64,000 bases of DNA from Streptomyces sp. NBC_00557. Its GTDB lineage: Bacteria; Actinomycetota; Actinomycetes; Streptomycetales; Streptomycetaceae. Position numbers and translations under genes: made by a program. This document shows, piece by piece, positions 46,491-55,453 of this stretch (position 1 is the first letter of the stretch; each line of letters starts with the position of its first letter). The notes below the pieces were generated by a model that saw only the letters and a list, made by a program, of their open reading frames with translations, was not told the DNA's origin and did no database searches. The stretch lies in NCBI RefSeq assembly GCF_036345995.1, contig NZ_CP107796.1, forward strand, positions 5,704,001 to 5,768,000, written 5' to 3'.

Positions 46491-46504
46491 TTAGGTGAAC
46501 CTAA
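46491..46504. promoter_or_regulatory. AT-rich palindrome TTAGGTGAACCTAA upstream of the methyltransferase
   Basis: Perfect 6+6 inverted repeat with a 2-bp centre, in the -10 to -35 zone 36 bp upstream of the start and overlapping the DUF6457 stop codon. Probably an operator. The arms recall actinobacterial iron boxes, but the spacer is much shorter. Confidence 0.5.
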
Positions 46505-46857
46505 TTCGATGTGTTGCCCGGGTGCCGGGGCCGAAGGTCCCGACTGAAGGGCCCTGTGGGCCGCTCCTGGCGGGCTCCGTCGCGCGTCCCGGACGCGCTC
46601 GGCCGGTGGTCGTCCTCGTCGGCCCACCTGGCCGCGAGTTCTCCCGCGCGCCGGGCGGCGGCCGCCACCGCGTCGGGGCCGCCGCCCGCGCGGCCCGCCG
46701 CGTAGCCGACCAGGAAGGTGGTGAGCGGGGCGGCGGGCCGGGCCACGCCATGAGCGGCGTCGCCCGCGAGGCTGAGGAGGAGCGCCCGGTCGACCTCGAG
46801 GTCGATGCCCAAGTCGGTTTTCACGGCGGCGGTCCACTCCGCCAGTACGTCGTCCAT
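46501..46857 (-). CDS. DUF6457-like protein
   Basis: 118 residues with AAGGAG before ATG 46857. MDDVLAEWTAAVKTDLGIDL then VARPAAPLTTFLVGYAAGRAGG, which I recall as DUF6457; the C-terminal 35 residues look disordered. This domain is often found fused to or beside molybdenum-cofactor (MobA-type) proteins, which suits its place in the nitrate reductase operon. It follows the VKOR-like gene by 59 bp. Function unknown. Confidence 0.68.
   Translation of the reverse strand: MDDVLAEWTAAVKTDLGIDLEVDRALLLSLAGDAAHGVARPAAPLTTFLVGYAAGRAGGGPDAVAAAARRAGELAARWADEDDHRPSASGTRDGARQERPTGPFSRDLRPRHPGNTSN
46528..46562. promoter_or_regulatory. Candidate OsdR/DosR-type double box upstream of the methyltransferase-cupin operon
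   Basis: GGGCCGAAGGTCCC at 46528-46541 and GGGCCCTGTGGGCC at 46549-46562, centres 21 bp apart. Located within the 3' coding end of the DUF6457 gene, 73-107 bp upstream of the methyltransferase start. Confidence 0.6.
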
Positions 46858-46916
46858 GAGATCTCCTTCCGTGCGTACGGCCTGTGCACCGGCCTGCGAG
46901 GCCGTGCGGCGGCCGG

Positions 46917-47552
46917 TTAGATCAGGCTGCTCCAGTAGGGCCAGAACCGGGTGAGCACGAGCAGTGCGATCACCCCGTACCAGCCGCCGAGCAGCAGCAG
47001 GTGCGTGTCCTGGAGGAACCGGAGGACGCCGTTTGGCACCGGGACGATTCCCTGGTTCACACAGTGCTGGGCCACGCACCAGAAGACGGCGATGGTGACG
47101 ACCCAGACGACGGCGCAGTAGGGGCAGATCTTGTTCACCTCGTACAGCGACTGCACGATCAGCCAGTGCACGAACACGACCCCCGCCAGCGCCCCGGCGG
47201 CCAGCGCGAGCCACAGCCGCCGGTGCAGGCGTGTCCCGGTGAGCACGGCGGCACCCAGAACGGCGACGGCGGCGAACGCGCCCAGACCGAGCAGCATGTT
47301 GGGAAAGCCGAACACACTCCCCTCAGGGCTGGACATGACGCTGCCGCAGCTCACCACCGGGCTGATGTTGCACGGCGGTTGGTAGGAGGGGTCCTTGAGC
47401 AGGCGCCAGTCGTCCACGGCGAGCTGAAAGGAGGCGAGCCAGCCGAGAGCGCCGGTCAGGAGAAGCGCCAGGCCGGTGCCGCGGCTCGCGCCCGACCCCT
47501 GGGTGCGCTGTGCGGCCGTGGCGTTCGGTGTGCGGGCGGGTCCGTTGATCAT
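46917..47552 (-). CDS. Vitamin K epoxide reductase-family protein
   Basis: 211 residues with about five membrane segments. The active-site pair is CPYC in EVNKICPYCAVVWVV; the loop cysteines are in PPCNISPVVSCGSV. Bacterial VKOR homologues reoxidise DsbA-like proteins using quinone. Its ATG overlaps the narI stop in an ATGA, so it is translationally coupled to the nitrate reductase operon. It may draw on the same menaquinone pool or support disulfide chemistry under anoxia; no thioredoxin-like partner is nearby. Confidence 0.9.
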   Translation of the reverse strand: MINGPARTPNATAAQRTQGSGASRGTGLALLLTGALGWLASFQLAVDDWRLLKDPSYQPPCNISPVVSCGSVMSSPEGSVFGFPNMLLGLGAFAAVAVLGAAVLTGTRLHRRLWLALAAGALAGVVFVHWLIVQSLYEVNKICPYCAVVWVVTIAVFWCVAQHCVNQGIVPVPNGVLRFLQDTHLLLLGGWYGVIALLVLTRFWPYWSSLI

Positions 47553-48322
47553 GTGGCGCGCTGCCCGGAACGGGTCGGCCGGGTGTGGAGCCGGGCGGCC
47601 GAACCGGCCGTCGACGTGGGCCGCCTCCGGTAGACGAGGTAGGGGCGGGCGAGGTAGCCGATCGGGACGCTCCATACGTGGACGAGGCGGGTGAACGGCC
47701 AGGCCGCGAAGAGCAGGCATGCGGTCAGCGCGTGGAGCTGGAAGAGCAGCGGAGCTCCGCTGATCGCCGCAGGGTCCGGCTGCAGGGTGAAGATGCCGCG
47801 GAACCAGACGGAGACGGTCTGGCGGTAGTCGTAGCCGGGCCCGAAGACGTTGTGCGCGGCGGTGGCGGAGATGCCCAGCAGAACGGTGGCGGACAGCAGA
47901 GGGAAGAGGAGCTTGTCACTGCGGTCGGTACCGAGCCGGATCCGGCGGGTCAGCAGCCGCCGGGCGCACAGCATGCCGAGTCCGGTGACCATGGCGACTC
48001 CCGCCACGGAACCCGCCCAGACGGCGGTAGTGTGGTATGTGTGCTCGCTGATGCGGGCGGCCTCGGTCCACGAGGCGGGCACGGCGAGGCCCACGACATG
48101 CCCGGCGATCACCATGAAGGCGCCGAGGTGGAAGAGCGGGCTGCCCCAGCGCAGCCAGCGGTTCTCCAGCAGTTGGCTGGTGTGGGAGGTCCAGCCGAAC
48201 TGGTCGTGCCGGTAGCGCCACACATGCCCTACGACGAACACGGCCAGGCAGATGTAGGGAAACGCCACCCACAGCAGCAGGTCCGGTCCGCTGTTTGCGA
48301 CGAGGGAAGAGGCGGTGCTCAT
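47549..48322 (-). CDS. narI: Respiratory nitrate reductase gamma subunit
   Basis: 257 residues with five membrane helices in the first 220 (WVAFPYICLAVFVVGHVWRYRHDQFGW, SPLFHLGAFMVIAGHVVGL, VWAGSVAGVAMVTGLGML). Heme-ligating His residues are present in helices 2 and 5. It carries electrons from menaquinol through two b hemes to NarH. The basic C-terminal tail (RRRPTSTAGSAARLHTRPTR) is longer than needed. The start overlaps the narJ end. Confidence 0.95.
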   Translation of the reverse strand: MSTASSLVANSGPDLLLWVAFPYICLAVFVVGHVWRYRHDQFGWTSHTSQLLENRWLRWGSPLFHLGAFMVIAGHVVGLAVPASWTEAARISEHTYHTTAVWAGSVAGVAMVTGLGMLCARRLLTRRIRLGTDRSDKLLFPLLSATVLLGISATAAHNVFGPGYDYRQTVSVWFRGIFTLQPDPAAISGAPLLFQLHALTACLLFAAWPFTRLVHVWSVPIGYLARPYLVYRRRPTSTAGSAARLHTRPTRSGQRAT

Positions 48323-49095
48323 CGGAGGCCTTCCGGGGAGGACAGGGGCGGCATGAGGGTGGGCGGGGCCTGCTCGGGCGGGACGAAGGTGCCGGGCGGG
48401 GCGAACTCCCCGCTTCCGTACGGGTCGAGGCCGACGTCCTCGTTGGGCGGTCCCTGGGCAGCCAGTTCGGCCACGGCTTGCAGGTCGGCTTCGGTCGCCG
48501 GCGGCAGGAGGCTGAGGAGGGCGGCCAGGACGTGCCGGTAGGGAGATTCGGCGTCGGTCAGGGCTCGGTGGATGAGTTCCAGTCCGCGGCGGTGCTGCCG
48601 CAGCGGTGCCTCGCCCGTTCCGGGACCGGTGAGGGCGGCGAACTCCAGGACGACGGGGAGGTGGTCGGGCAACTCGCCGCCTTGAATGTCCCAACCTGCG
48701 ACCTTGTACCGGTTGGCCAGGGTGAGCAGGGCCATGCCGCGGCGGCGGGTGTCACCGTGCAGGTAGTACGTGAGATAGAGGCTGCTCTTGCGCCGCAGGT
48801 CGAACATCTCGACGTAGTGCCGCTCCAGCGCGTCGGGTTCCTGCGCGATGAACCAGGCGGTGAAGGCAGCCAGTTCCGTGGAGGCCGACGAGGGCGGCAG
48901 GGCCTCGACGGTGGCGGTGAGCGTCGGACGGGCGGCGGTGAGTTCGATGTCGGGGTACTGCAGCAGCAGCGAGCACAGCCGCAGCAGCAGGACGCGAGCC
49001 TCGGCCTCCTCGGGCGTGAGCCGGGCCGGGCGGCGTACGGCCGCTCGCAGACGCGTGCGGACGATGGCGGGAACGGTGGCGGGCAGCGGGCTCAC
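48319..49095 (-). CDS. narJ: Nitrate reductase assembly chaperone
   Basis: 258 residues, GTG start overlapping the narH stop. The TorD/NarJ helical pattern is visible: LLLRLCSLLLQYPDIEL, RHYVEMFDLRRKSSLYLTYYLHGDTRRRG, DIQGGELPDHLPVVLEF. The chaperone holds apo-NarG during molybdenum cofactor insertion. Cytoplasmic, not part of the mature enzyme. Confidence 0.94.
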   Translation of the reverse strand: MSPLPATVPAIVRTRLRAAVRRPARLTPEEAEARVLLLRLCSLLLQYPDIELTAARPTLTATVEALPPSSASTELAAFTAWFIAQEPDALERHYVEMFDLRRKSSLYLTYYLHGDTRRRGMALLTLANRYKVAGWDIQGGELPDHLPVVLEFAALTGPGTGEAPLRQHRRGLELIHRALTDAESPYRHVLAALLSLLPPATEADLQAVAELAAQGPPNEDVGLDPYGSGEFAPPGTFVPPEQAPPTLMPPLSSPEGLR

Positions 49096-50627
49096 GGACG
49101 GCCTCCGGCGGGGGCTTCGGGTGTACGGCGGCGGAGGGTGGGGATGCCGAGCATGACCTTCCGCTCGGCCGGCTCGTCGGAGGACTCCACCGGGCAGCGG
49201 TTCTCCATGGCGCTCAGGGCGGCCGCGTCCTCCTTGTGCGCGGCGGGAATGACGTACCGGTCCTTGTACTTGGCGACGGCGAGCAGCCGGTGCATGTCCT
49301 CCGCCTCGCGTACGGTAAGGCCCACGGCCTTCAGCGCGGTCTCGTCGCCCGGCTCACCGAGAATGCGCTCGCGCATGTACGAGCGCAGCGCGGTGAGCTT
49401 CATCAGCACCCCGGCGACCACGTCGGTGTCTCCGGCGGTGAACAGCTCGGCGAGATACTCCAGCGGGATGCGCAGCCTGGTGACGGCGGCGAACACGTGG
49501 TCGGGGTCGTCCTGGTTGCCGCCCGCGGAGGTGACGGCGTCCAGGACGGGGGAGAGCGGCGGCACGTACCAGACCATGGGCAGGGTGCGGTACTCCGGGT
49601 GCAGTGGCAGCGCCACCTTGTAGCGCATGACCAGGTCGTACACCGGGGAGCGGCGGGCCGCCTCCAGCCAGTCCTCCGGGATGCCGGACGCGCGGGCAGC
49701 CGCGATCACCTTTGGGTCATGCGGGTCCAGAAAGACACTGCGCTGGGCATCCAGCAGGTCCTTCTCGTCGGGGGTCGCCGCGGCCTCGCCGACGCGGTCG
49801 GCGTCGTACAGCAGCAGCCCGAGGTAGCGCAGGCGGCCGACGCAGGTTTCGGAGCAGACGGTGGGCTGGCCGGCTTCGATGCGGGGGAAGCAGAAGGTGC
49901 ACTTCTCGGCCTTGCCGGTGGCGTGGTTGACGTACACCTTCTTGTACGGGCACGCCGTCACGCACATCCGCCAGCCGCGGCAGCGGTCCTGGTCGACCAG
50001 CACTATGCCGTCCTCGACCCGCTTGTACATCGCGCCCGACGGGCAGGCGGAGACGCACGCCGGGTTGAGGCAGTGCTCGCACAGCCGGGGCAGGTGGAAG
50101 AGAAACGTCTGCTCGAACTCGAACTTCACCTTCTCCGCCCATGCCCCGGTCAGGTTGGGATCGCCGCCCGCGTGCTCGGGGGCGCCGCCGAGGCCGTCCT
50201 CCCAGTTGGCGCCCCAGGTGATCGCGGTGGGCCTGCCGGTGAGGACGGAGCGGGGGCGGGCGACGGGGATGTCCTTGCCGGCGGGGGCGCTGACCAGGTT
50301 GTCGTAGTCGTAGGTGACCGGCTCGTAGTAGTCCTCTATGCCCGGCAGGTCGGGGTTGGAGAACAGGGACAGCAGGCGCTTCACCCGGCCGCCGGAACGC
50401 AGGACCAGCCGGCCCCGCTTGTCGAGCATCCAGCCGCCCTTCCACTTCTCCTGGTCCTCGTAGCGGCGCGGGTAGCCGACGCCCGGCTTGGTCTCGACGT
50501 TGTTGAACCAGGCGTACTCGACGCCGGTGCGGTTGGTCCACGTCTGCTTGCAGGTGACCGAGCAGGTGTGGCAGCCGATGCACTTGTCGAGGTTCATCAC
50601 CATCGCCACCTGTGCCATGACGCGCAT
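49092..50627 (-). CDS. narH: Respiratory nitrate reductase beta subunit
   Basis: 511 residues; ATG 50627 has GGAG upstream and overlaps the narG end, with a second ATG three codons in. Four cysteine clusters bind Fe-S centres: CIGCHTCSVTCKQTW, CEHCLNPACVSACPSG, CRGWRMCVTACPYKK (Trp replacing a Cys, the 3Fe-4S site) and CTFCFPRIEAGQPTVCSETC. It transfers electrons from NarI to NarG. Confidence 0.97.
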   Translation of the reverse strand: MRVMAQVAMVMNLDKCIGCHTCSVTCKQTWTNRTGVEYAWFNNVETKPGVGYPRRYEDQEKWKGGWMLDKRGRLVLRSGGRVKRLLSLFSNPDLPGIEDYYEPVTYDYDNLVSAPAGKDIPVARPRSVLTGRPTAITWGANWEDGLGGAPEHAGGDPNLTGAWAEKVKFEFEQTFLFHLPRLCEHCLNPACVSACPSGAMYKRVEDGIVLVDQDRCRGWRMCVTACPYKKVYVNHATGKAEKCTFCFPRIEAGQPTVCSETCVGRLRYLGLLLYDADRVGEAAATPDEKDLLDAQRSVFLDPHDPKVIAAARASGIPEDWLEAARRSPVYDLVMRYKVALPLHPEYRTLPMVWYVPPLSPVLDAVTSAGGNQDDPDHVFAAVTRLRIPLEYLAELFTAGDTDVVAGVLMKLTALRSYMRERILGEPGDETALKAVGLTVREAEDMHRLLAVAKYKDRYVIPAAHKEDAAALSAMENRCPVESSDEPAERKVMLGIPTLRRRTPEAPAGGRP

Positions 50628-50628
50628 C

Positions 50629-53600
50629 TCAGTACTCCACGTTCTGCGAGCGGCGGCGGATGACGGTGACCTCGTCGCGCTGGTTGCCGGTCGGGCCGTA
50701 GTAGTTGAAGGCGTAGGTGAACTGCGCGTAGCCGCCCGCGAGATGGGTGGGCTTGAGCAGCAGCCTCGTCAGGGAGTTGTGGATGCCGCCCCGCTTGCCG
50801 CTGACCTCGGTCTTCGGCACGTTCACGTTGCGGTCCTGGGCGTGGTACATGTACACGGTGCCCTCGGGCATCCGGTGGGTGACCACGGCGCGGGCGGCGA
50901 CGACGCCGTTGCGGTTGTACGCCTCGATCCACTCGTTGTCCGTCACGCCGATCTTCTCGGCGTCGGCGGTGGACATCCAGATCACCGGGCCGCCCCGGGA
51001 CAGGTCGAGCATGTACTTGTTGTCCTGGTAGTTCGAGTGGATGGACCACTTCGAGTGCGGGGTCAGATAGCGGACCGTGACCTCCGCCCGGCCGTGCTCA
51101 TGCAGCTGCTCGTCGCCGCAGTGCCGGGGGGTGTTCAACGGGGGCCGGTATACGGGGAGTTGCTCGCCGAGTTCGGCCATCCAGTCGTGCTGGACGAAGA
51201 AGTGCTGGCGGCCGGTGAGCGTGTGCCAGGGCTTTTTGTGCTCGGTGTTGATCACGAAGGGGGAGTAGCGGCGCCCGCCGGTCTCCGAGCCCGACCACTC
51301 GTAGGAGGTCATGACCGCGCGAGGCTGGGTGCGGGTGTCGGCGAAGGTGATCCGCTCGGCCTCGCGCTCAGAGGCGAGTTCCACCAGGCCCTCGCTGCCG
51401 GTCTGCCGCTCCATCGCGCGGAAGCCCTCGGTGGCCAGGCGGCCGTTGGTGGTGCCGGACAGAGCGAGGATCGCCTCGCACATGTCGGAGGCGGTGGCCA
51501 GGGAGGGCCGCCCGGCGGCGATTCCGCCCCGTACGGTCCCGCAGCGGTGCCGTAGCTCCTCCAGCTCCTGGTCCGGGTGGACGGTGATGCCCTTGGTGGT
51601 GGTGCCCAGGGTGTCGAGCAGGGGGCCGACGGCGCGCATCTTCTGCGCGGTCGCGGCGTAGTCGCGTTCGACGACTACGAGCTTCGGCATGGTACGGCCG
51701 GGCACCGGGTCGCACTCGCCCGTCTTCCAGTCCCGTACGACACCGCCCGGCTGGGCGAGTTCGTCGGGGGTGTCGTGCGTGAGCGGCACGGCGAGGACGT
51801 CGGTGCGGGTGCCGAGGTGCCCGGCGGCGAGCTCGCTGAAGCGGTCGGCGATGGTCAGGAAGGTGTCGTAGTCGGTGCGGGCCTGCCAGGGCGGGGCGAT
51901 GGCGGGTGTGAAGGCGTGCACGAAGGGGTGCATGTCGGTCGAGGACAGGTCGTCCTTCTCGTACCAGGTGGCGGCCGGCAGGACCACGTCGGCCAGCAGC
52001 CCGGTGGAGGTCATCCGGAAGTCCATGCAGACCAGCAGGTCGAGCTTGCCCTCGGGCGCCTCCTCCCGCCACACCACCTCCTTCGGCCGTCCCTCGGGCG
52101 GGGTCTCGGCGGAGCGGACTGCCGCGTCCGTGCCGAGCAGATGGCGCAGGAAGTACTCGTTGCCCTTGCCGGAGGAGCCCAGCAGGTTCGCCCGCCACAC
52201 AGTCAGCACGCGGGGGAAGTTGGCCGGGTCGTCGGGATCCTCGGCGGCGAACCGCAGCCTGCCGGACTTCAGCTCGTCGACGATGTGCTCGGCGACGGGG
52301 CGCCCCTCGGCGGCGGCCTCGTCGGTCAGGTCCAGCGGGTTGCGGTTGAAGCCGGGATGGCCGGGCGTCCAGCCGAGCCGTACCGCCTGTGCGAGCGTGT
52401 CCGCGAACGCCTTCCCCTTGAAGCGGCCTTCACCGAGCGGGGATGCCAGCTCGTCGGGGCCGAACGCCTCGTAGCGCCACTGGTCGGAGTTCAGGTACCA
52501 GTACGACGTCCCCGCCATGTGCCGGGTGGGCCGCTGCCAGTCGAAGGCGAACGCCAGGTGCTGGAAGCCGGTCAGCGGACGGACCTTCTCCTGGCCGACG
52601 TAGTGCGCCCAGCCGCCGCCGTTGACACCCTGGCAGCCGGTCATCGTGGTCAGTGCCAGGAACGCCCGGTAGATCGTGTCCGAGTGGAACCAGTGGTTGG
52701 TGCCCGCACCCATCGCGATCATCGAACGGCCCTGAGTGCGCTCGGCGTTACGGGCGAACTCCCGGGCGATCCGGGCCGCCTGCTCGGCGGGCACCGAGGT
52801 GATCGTCTCCTGCCAGGCCGGGGTGTACGGCTGGGACGCGTCGTCGTATGCGAGCGGCCAGACGCCCGGCAGACCGGGCCGGGCCACCCCGTACTGGGCG
52901 AGCATCAGGTCGAAGACCGTGGTGACGAGTCGGCCGCCGATCCGCCGCACAGGTACGCCGCGCACCATCACCGAGCCGCCCTCCGAGGCGCCCTCGTCGA
53001 ACCGGGGAAGTGCCACGCGCACCCGGTCCTCGGCCGAGTCGAGTAGGCTCAACTCGGGCTCCACTTCGCCCAGTTCAAGGTTCCAGCGGCCCTGTTCGGT
53101 CTTTCCCCAGCGGAAGCCGAGCGAGCCGTTCGGCACGACGGGCTCACCCGTGGCCGCGTCGAGGAGGACGGTCTTGGACTCGGCGTGTTCTGTGTCGTGC
53201 CCGAGGTCGGCGGCGGTCAGGAACCCGTCCGGGACGAGTCCGTGTTCGTGCTCGCGCAGGGTCACCAGGAATGGGGCGTCGGTGAACTTACGCAGGTAGT
53301 CCCGGAAGTAGGGCACGTCGCGGTCGACGAGGAACTCCCGCAGGATCACATGGCCCATGGCCATCGCCAGCGCGCCGTCCGTTCCGGGGTGCGGGGCGAG
53401 CCACTCGTCGGCGTGCTTGACGTTGTCGGCGTAGTCGGGGCTGACCGCGACGACCTTGGTGCCGTTGTAGCGGCTCTCGGTGAGGAAGTGAGCGTCGGGG
53501 GTGCGGGTGACGGGGATATTGGAACCCCACATGATCAGGTAGCCGGCGTTCCACCAGTCCGCGGCCTCGGGCACGTCGGTCTGGTCACCGAAGACCTGCG

Positions 53601-54327
53601 GGGAGGCGATCGGCAGGTCGGCGTACCAGTCGTAGAAGGAGAGCAGCGTGCCGCCGATCAGCGACATGAAGCGGGAGCCGGCCGCGAAGGACGCCATTGA
53701 CATCGCGGGGATCGGGGAGAAGCCGGCGACGCGGTCGGGGCCGTAGGCCTTGATGGTGTGGACGTGGGCGGCGGCGACCAGCTCGGCGACCTCGTCCCAG
53801 TCGGCCCGCACCAGGCCGCCCTTGCCGCGAGCCCGCTTGTAGGCGCGCGCCTTCGCCGGGTCGCCCGTGATCTCCGCCCAGGCCGCGACCGGATCGCCGA
53901 GCCGCCGCCGGGCCTCGCGCCACAGCTTCAGCAGCGCGCCGCGCACGTACGGGTAGCGGACCCGGCTCGGGGAGTAGGTGTACCAGGAGAACGACGCTCC
54001 ACGCGGGCAGCCGCGGGGCTCGTATTCGGGGCAGTCCGCGCCGATCGACGGGTAGTCGGTGGCCTGGTGCTCCCAGGTGATGATGCCGTCCTTGACGTAC
54101 ACCATCCACGAACACGACCCGGTGCAGTTGACGCCGTGCGTGGAGCGCACCACCTTGTCGTGCGCCCAGCGGTCGCGGTAGAACCCCTCCCACGAGGGGT
54201 CGCCGGTGCCGAAGACAGCGCGTCCGTCGGCCGAGACCTCGCGGCGGGTCAGCAGCCTGCGGGCCGCCAGCGGCCAACTGTCACCTTCGCGCCGCTGCGC
54301 GGGGCGCGCGATCTTGTCGTTCTCCAT
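50629..54327 (-). CDS. narG: Respiratory nitrate reductase alpha subunit
   Basis: 1232 residues. FS0 cluster ligands His64, Cys68, Cys72 and Cys107 (HGVNCTGSCSW, RGCPRG). The molybdenum ligand is Asp237 in FYDWYADLPIASPQ. Other typical stretches are WWNAGYLIMWGSNIPVTRTPD and MGAGTNHWFHSD. It reduces nitrate to nitrite with bis-MGD. No Shine-Dalgarno precedes ATG 54327; TAGCGT lies eight bases upstream, so the message may be leaderless or nearly so. A double box at 54366-54401 lies directly upstream. No nitrate transporter (narK) is seen in the window. Confidence 0.97.
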   Translation of the reverse strand: MENDKIARPAQRREGDSWPLAARRLLTRREVSADGRAVFGTGDPSWEGFYRDRWAHDKVVRSTHGVNCTGSCSWMVYVKDGIITWEHQATDYPSIGADCPEYEPRGCPRGASFSWYTYSPSRVRYPYVRGALLKLWREARRRLGDPVAAWAEITGDPAKARAYKRARGKGGLVRADWDEVAELVAAAHVHTIKAYGPDRVAGFSPIPAMSMASFAAGSRFMSLIGGTLLSFYDWYADLPIASPQVFGDQTDVPEAADWWNAGYLIMWGSNIPVTRTPDAHFLTESRYNGTKVVAVSPDYADNVKHADEWLAPHPGTDGALAMAMGHVILREFLVDRDVPYFRDYLRKFTDAPFLVTLREHEHGLVPDGFLTAADLGHDTEHAESKTVLLDAATGEPVVPNGSLGFRWGKTEQGRWNLELGEVEPELSLLDSAEDRVRVALPRFDEGASEGGSVMVRGVPVRRIGGRLVTTVFDLMLAQYGVARPGLPGVWPLAYDDASQPYTPAWQETITSVPAEQAARIAREFARNAERTQGRSMIAMGAGTNHWFHSDTIYRAFLALTTMTGCQGVNGGGWAHYVGQEKVRPLTGFQHLAFAFDWQRPTRHMAGTSYWYLNSDQWRYEAFGPDELASPLGEGRFKGKAFADTLAQAVRLGWTPGHPGFNRNPLDLTDEAAAEGRPVAEHIVDELKSGRLRFAAEDPDDPANFPRVLTVWRANLLGSSGKGNEYFLRHLLGTDAAVRSAETPPEGRPKEVVWREEAPEGKLDLLVCMDFRMTSTGLLADVVLPAATWYEKDDLSSTDMHPFVHAFTPAIAPPWQARTDYDTFLTIADRFSELAAGHLGTRTDVLAVPLTHDTPDELAQPGGVVRDWKTGECDPVPGRTMPKLVVVERDYAATAQKMRAVGPLLDTLGTTTKGITVHPDQELEELRHRCGTVRGGIAAGRPSLATASDMCEAILALSGTTNGRLATEGFRAMERQTGSEGLVELASEREAERITFADTRTQPRAVMTSYEWSGSETGGRRYSPFVINTEHKKPWHTLTGRQHFFVQHDWMAELGEQLPVYRPPLNTPRHCGDEQLHEHGRAEVTVRYLTPHSKWSIHSNYQDNKYMLDLSRGGPVIWMSTADAEKIGVTDNEWIEAYNRNGVVAARAVVTHRMPEGTVYMYHAQDRNVNVPKTEVSGKRGGIHNSLTRLLLKPTHLAGGYAQFTYAFNYYGPTGNQRDEVTVIRRRSQNVEY

Positions 54328-54365
54328 GAGCACGAACGCTAGGCGTCGGATTCCAGCCGGGCCTG

Positions 54366-54401
54366 GGGCCGAACGGCCCTGCTTGGCCGACCGTATGGCC
54401 C
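54366..54401. promoter_or_regulatory. Candidate OsdR/DosR-type double box upstream of narGHJI
   Basis: GGGCCGAACGGCCC at 54366-54379 and CGACCGTATGGCCC at 54388-54401, centres 22 bp apart. The near box is centred 45 bp upstream of the narG start, a class-II-like activator position if transcription begins at the ATG. A further GGACCCAGGGCCCT is at 54422-54435. Confidence 0.68.
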
Positions 54402-54594
54402 GCTCTTCACCTGGGGCGAGGGGACCCAGGGCCCTTCGGGTAGTGGGGGCGAGATGTGCGTGTACGAGAGCGGCGAGGCTACTGTGCGAGACGATCACAT
54501 GCTCGCTGCGGTGGCGGTCTGCACGCCGCGAGTGGACGCGGAGGCGGATCGACGCATGCCGCGTCGCTCGGGGCTCGCTTCGAGTGGGGAGTGG

Positions 54595-55305
54595 TCAGCC
54601 GAGCTGGACGCCGGTGTGGCTCTCCAGGGCTTGGATGAGACGAGCCTGGAACTCTTCGTCTGGCGCCGCAGGGTGAGGTTCCTGGGGGCGCTGGTGGTGC
54701 CAGTAGCCGCCGGTGTTCGGGGTGATGTTGTGGTGTGTGGCGAGCCATGCCTGTGTCTGGTGGCCGGCGGTCAGGTCGTCCGGTGCGCCGGGGCCGCCCA
54801 TGCGGGTCGGTACCCAGCCGGGGTCGACCGCGTGGCTGGTGGTTCCGTCCCAGCGGGAGGCGAGGGCGAGCGCGAGGGTGGTGACCCAGAGCTTGGCGTC
54901 GGAGTAGGAGGCGGTGCCGTCGGTGAGGCGTCGCAGGTCGGTGGAGCCGCCGCGGTGCATGGAGCTGCTGAGGTAGATGAGTCGGCCGGGCTTGTCCATG
55001 AGCGCGGTCAGCAGGTAGGGCGCGAGGGTGTTGACCGTGACGACGTCGGGAGAGTCCAGGACACCGGCGTTGTGGATGACGGCGTCGAAGCGGCCGAACT
55101 CCTGGGCCTGGTCGGCGACGTGCCGGATCTCGTCGAGTTTCGCCAGGTCGCCGACGATGGTGCCTTTCCACCGGCCGGCGGCCTCCGCGTTGAGACGGCC
55201 TTGGTTGCGGGCGTGGACGACGACGTCGTGCCCCTGGTCGGCCAGTGCGTCCGCGGTGTTGTGTCCGAGCCCGCTGGAGGCGCCGGTCACCAGAATCAAT
55301 GCCAT
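54595..55305 (-). CDS. Short-chain dehydrogenase/reductase
   Basis: 236 residues. NAD(P)-binding ILVTGASSGLGHNTADALA, DAVIHNAGVLDSPDVVTVN, catalytic Ser in LIYLSSSMHRGGS and the Y-S-D-A-K motif (YxxxK). Substrate unknown. No box upstream. With the next genes it forms a redox module separate from the nar operon. Confidence 0.87.
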   Translation of the reverse strand: MALILVTGASSGLGHNTADALADQGHDVVVHARNQGRLNAEAAGRWKGTIVGDLAKLDEIRHVADQAQEFGRFDAVIHNAGVLDSPDVVTVNTLAPYLLTALMDKPGRLIYLSSSMHRGGSTDLRRLTDGTASYSDAKLWVTTLALALASRWDGTTSHAVDPGWVPTRMGGPGAPDDLTAGHQTQAWLATHHNITPNTGGYWHHQRPQEPHPAAPDEEFQARLIQALESHTGVQLG

Positions 55306-55453
55306 GTCCCTGTCCCTCGTCTCCGGTCTGCGGTGCAGCTGCGCGATGACCAGGTTCTCCTTGGCCCTGCCGCGGCCGCCGTGTCGGCGCCCCTGCTCAG
55401 TTCCCTGCCCCGTCCGCGCTGTGCGACGGGACGGGGCGGCGGGGAGGGGTTGG

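Noticed and set aside
46491..46504. Iron box for DmdR/IdeR
   Set aside because: The arms TTAGGT/ACCTAA fit, but the spacer is 2 bp instead of the 7 bp of the classical 19-bp iron box, and the downstream genes are not iron genes.
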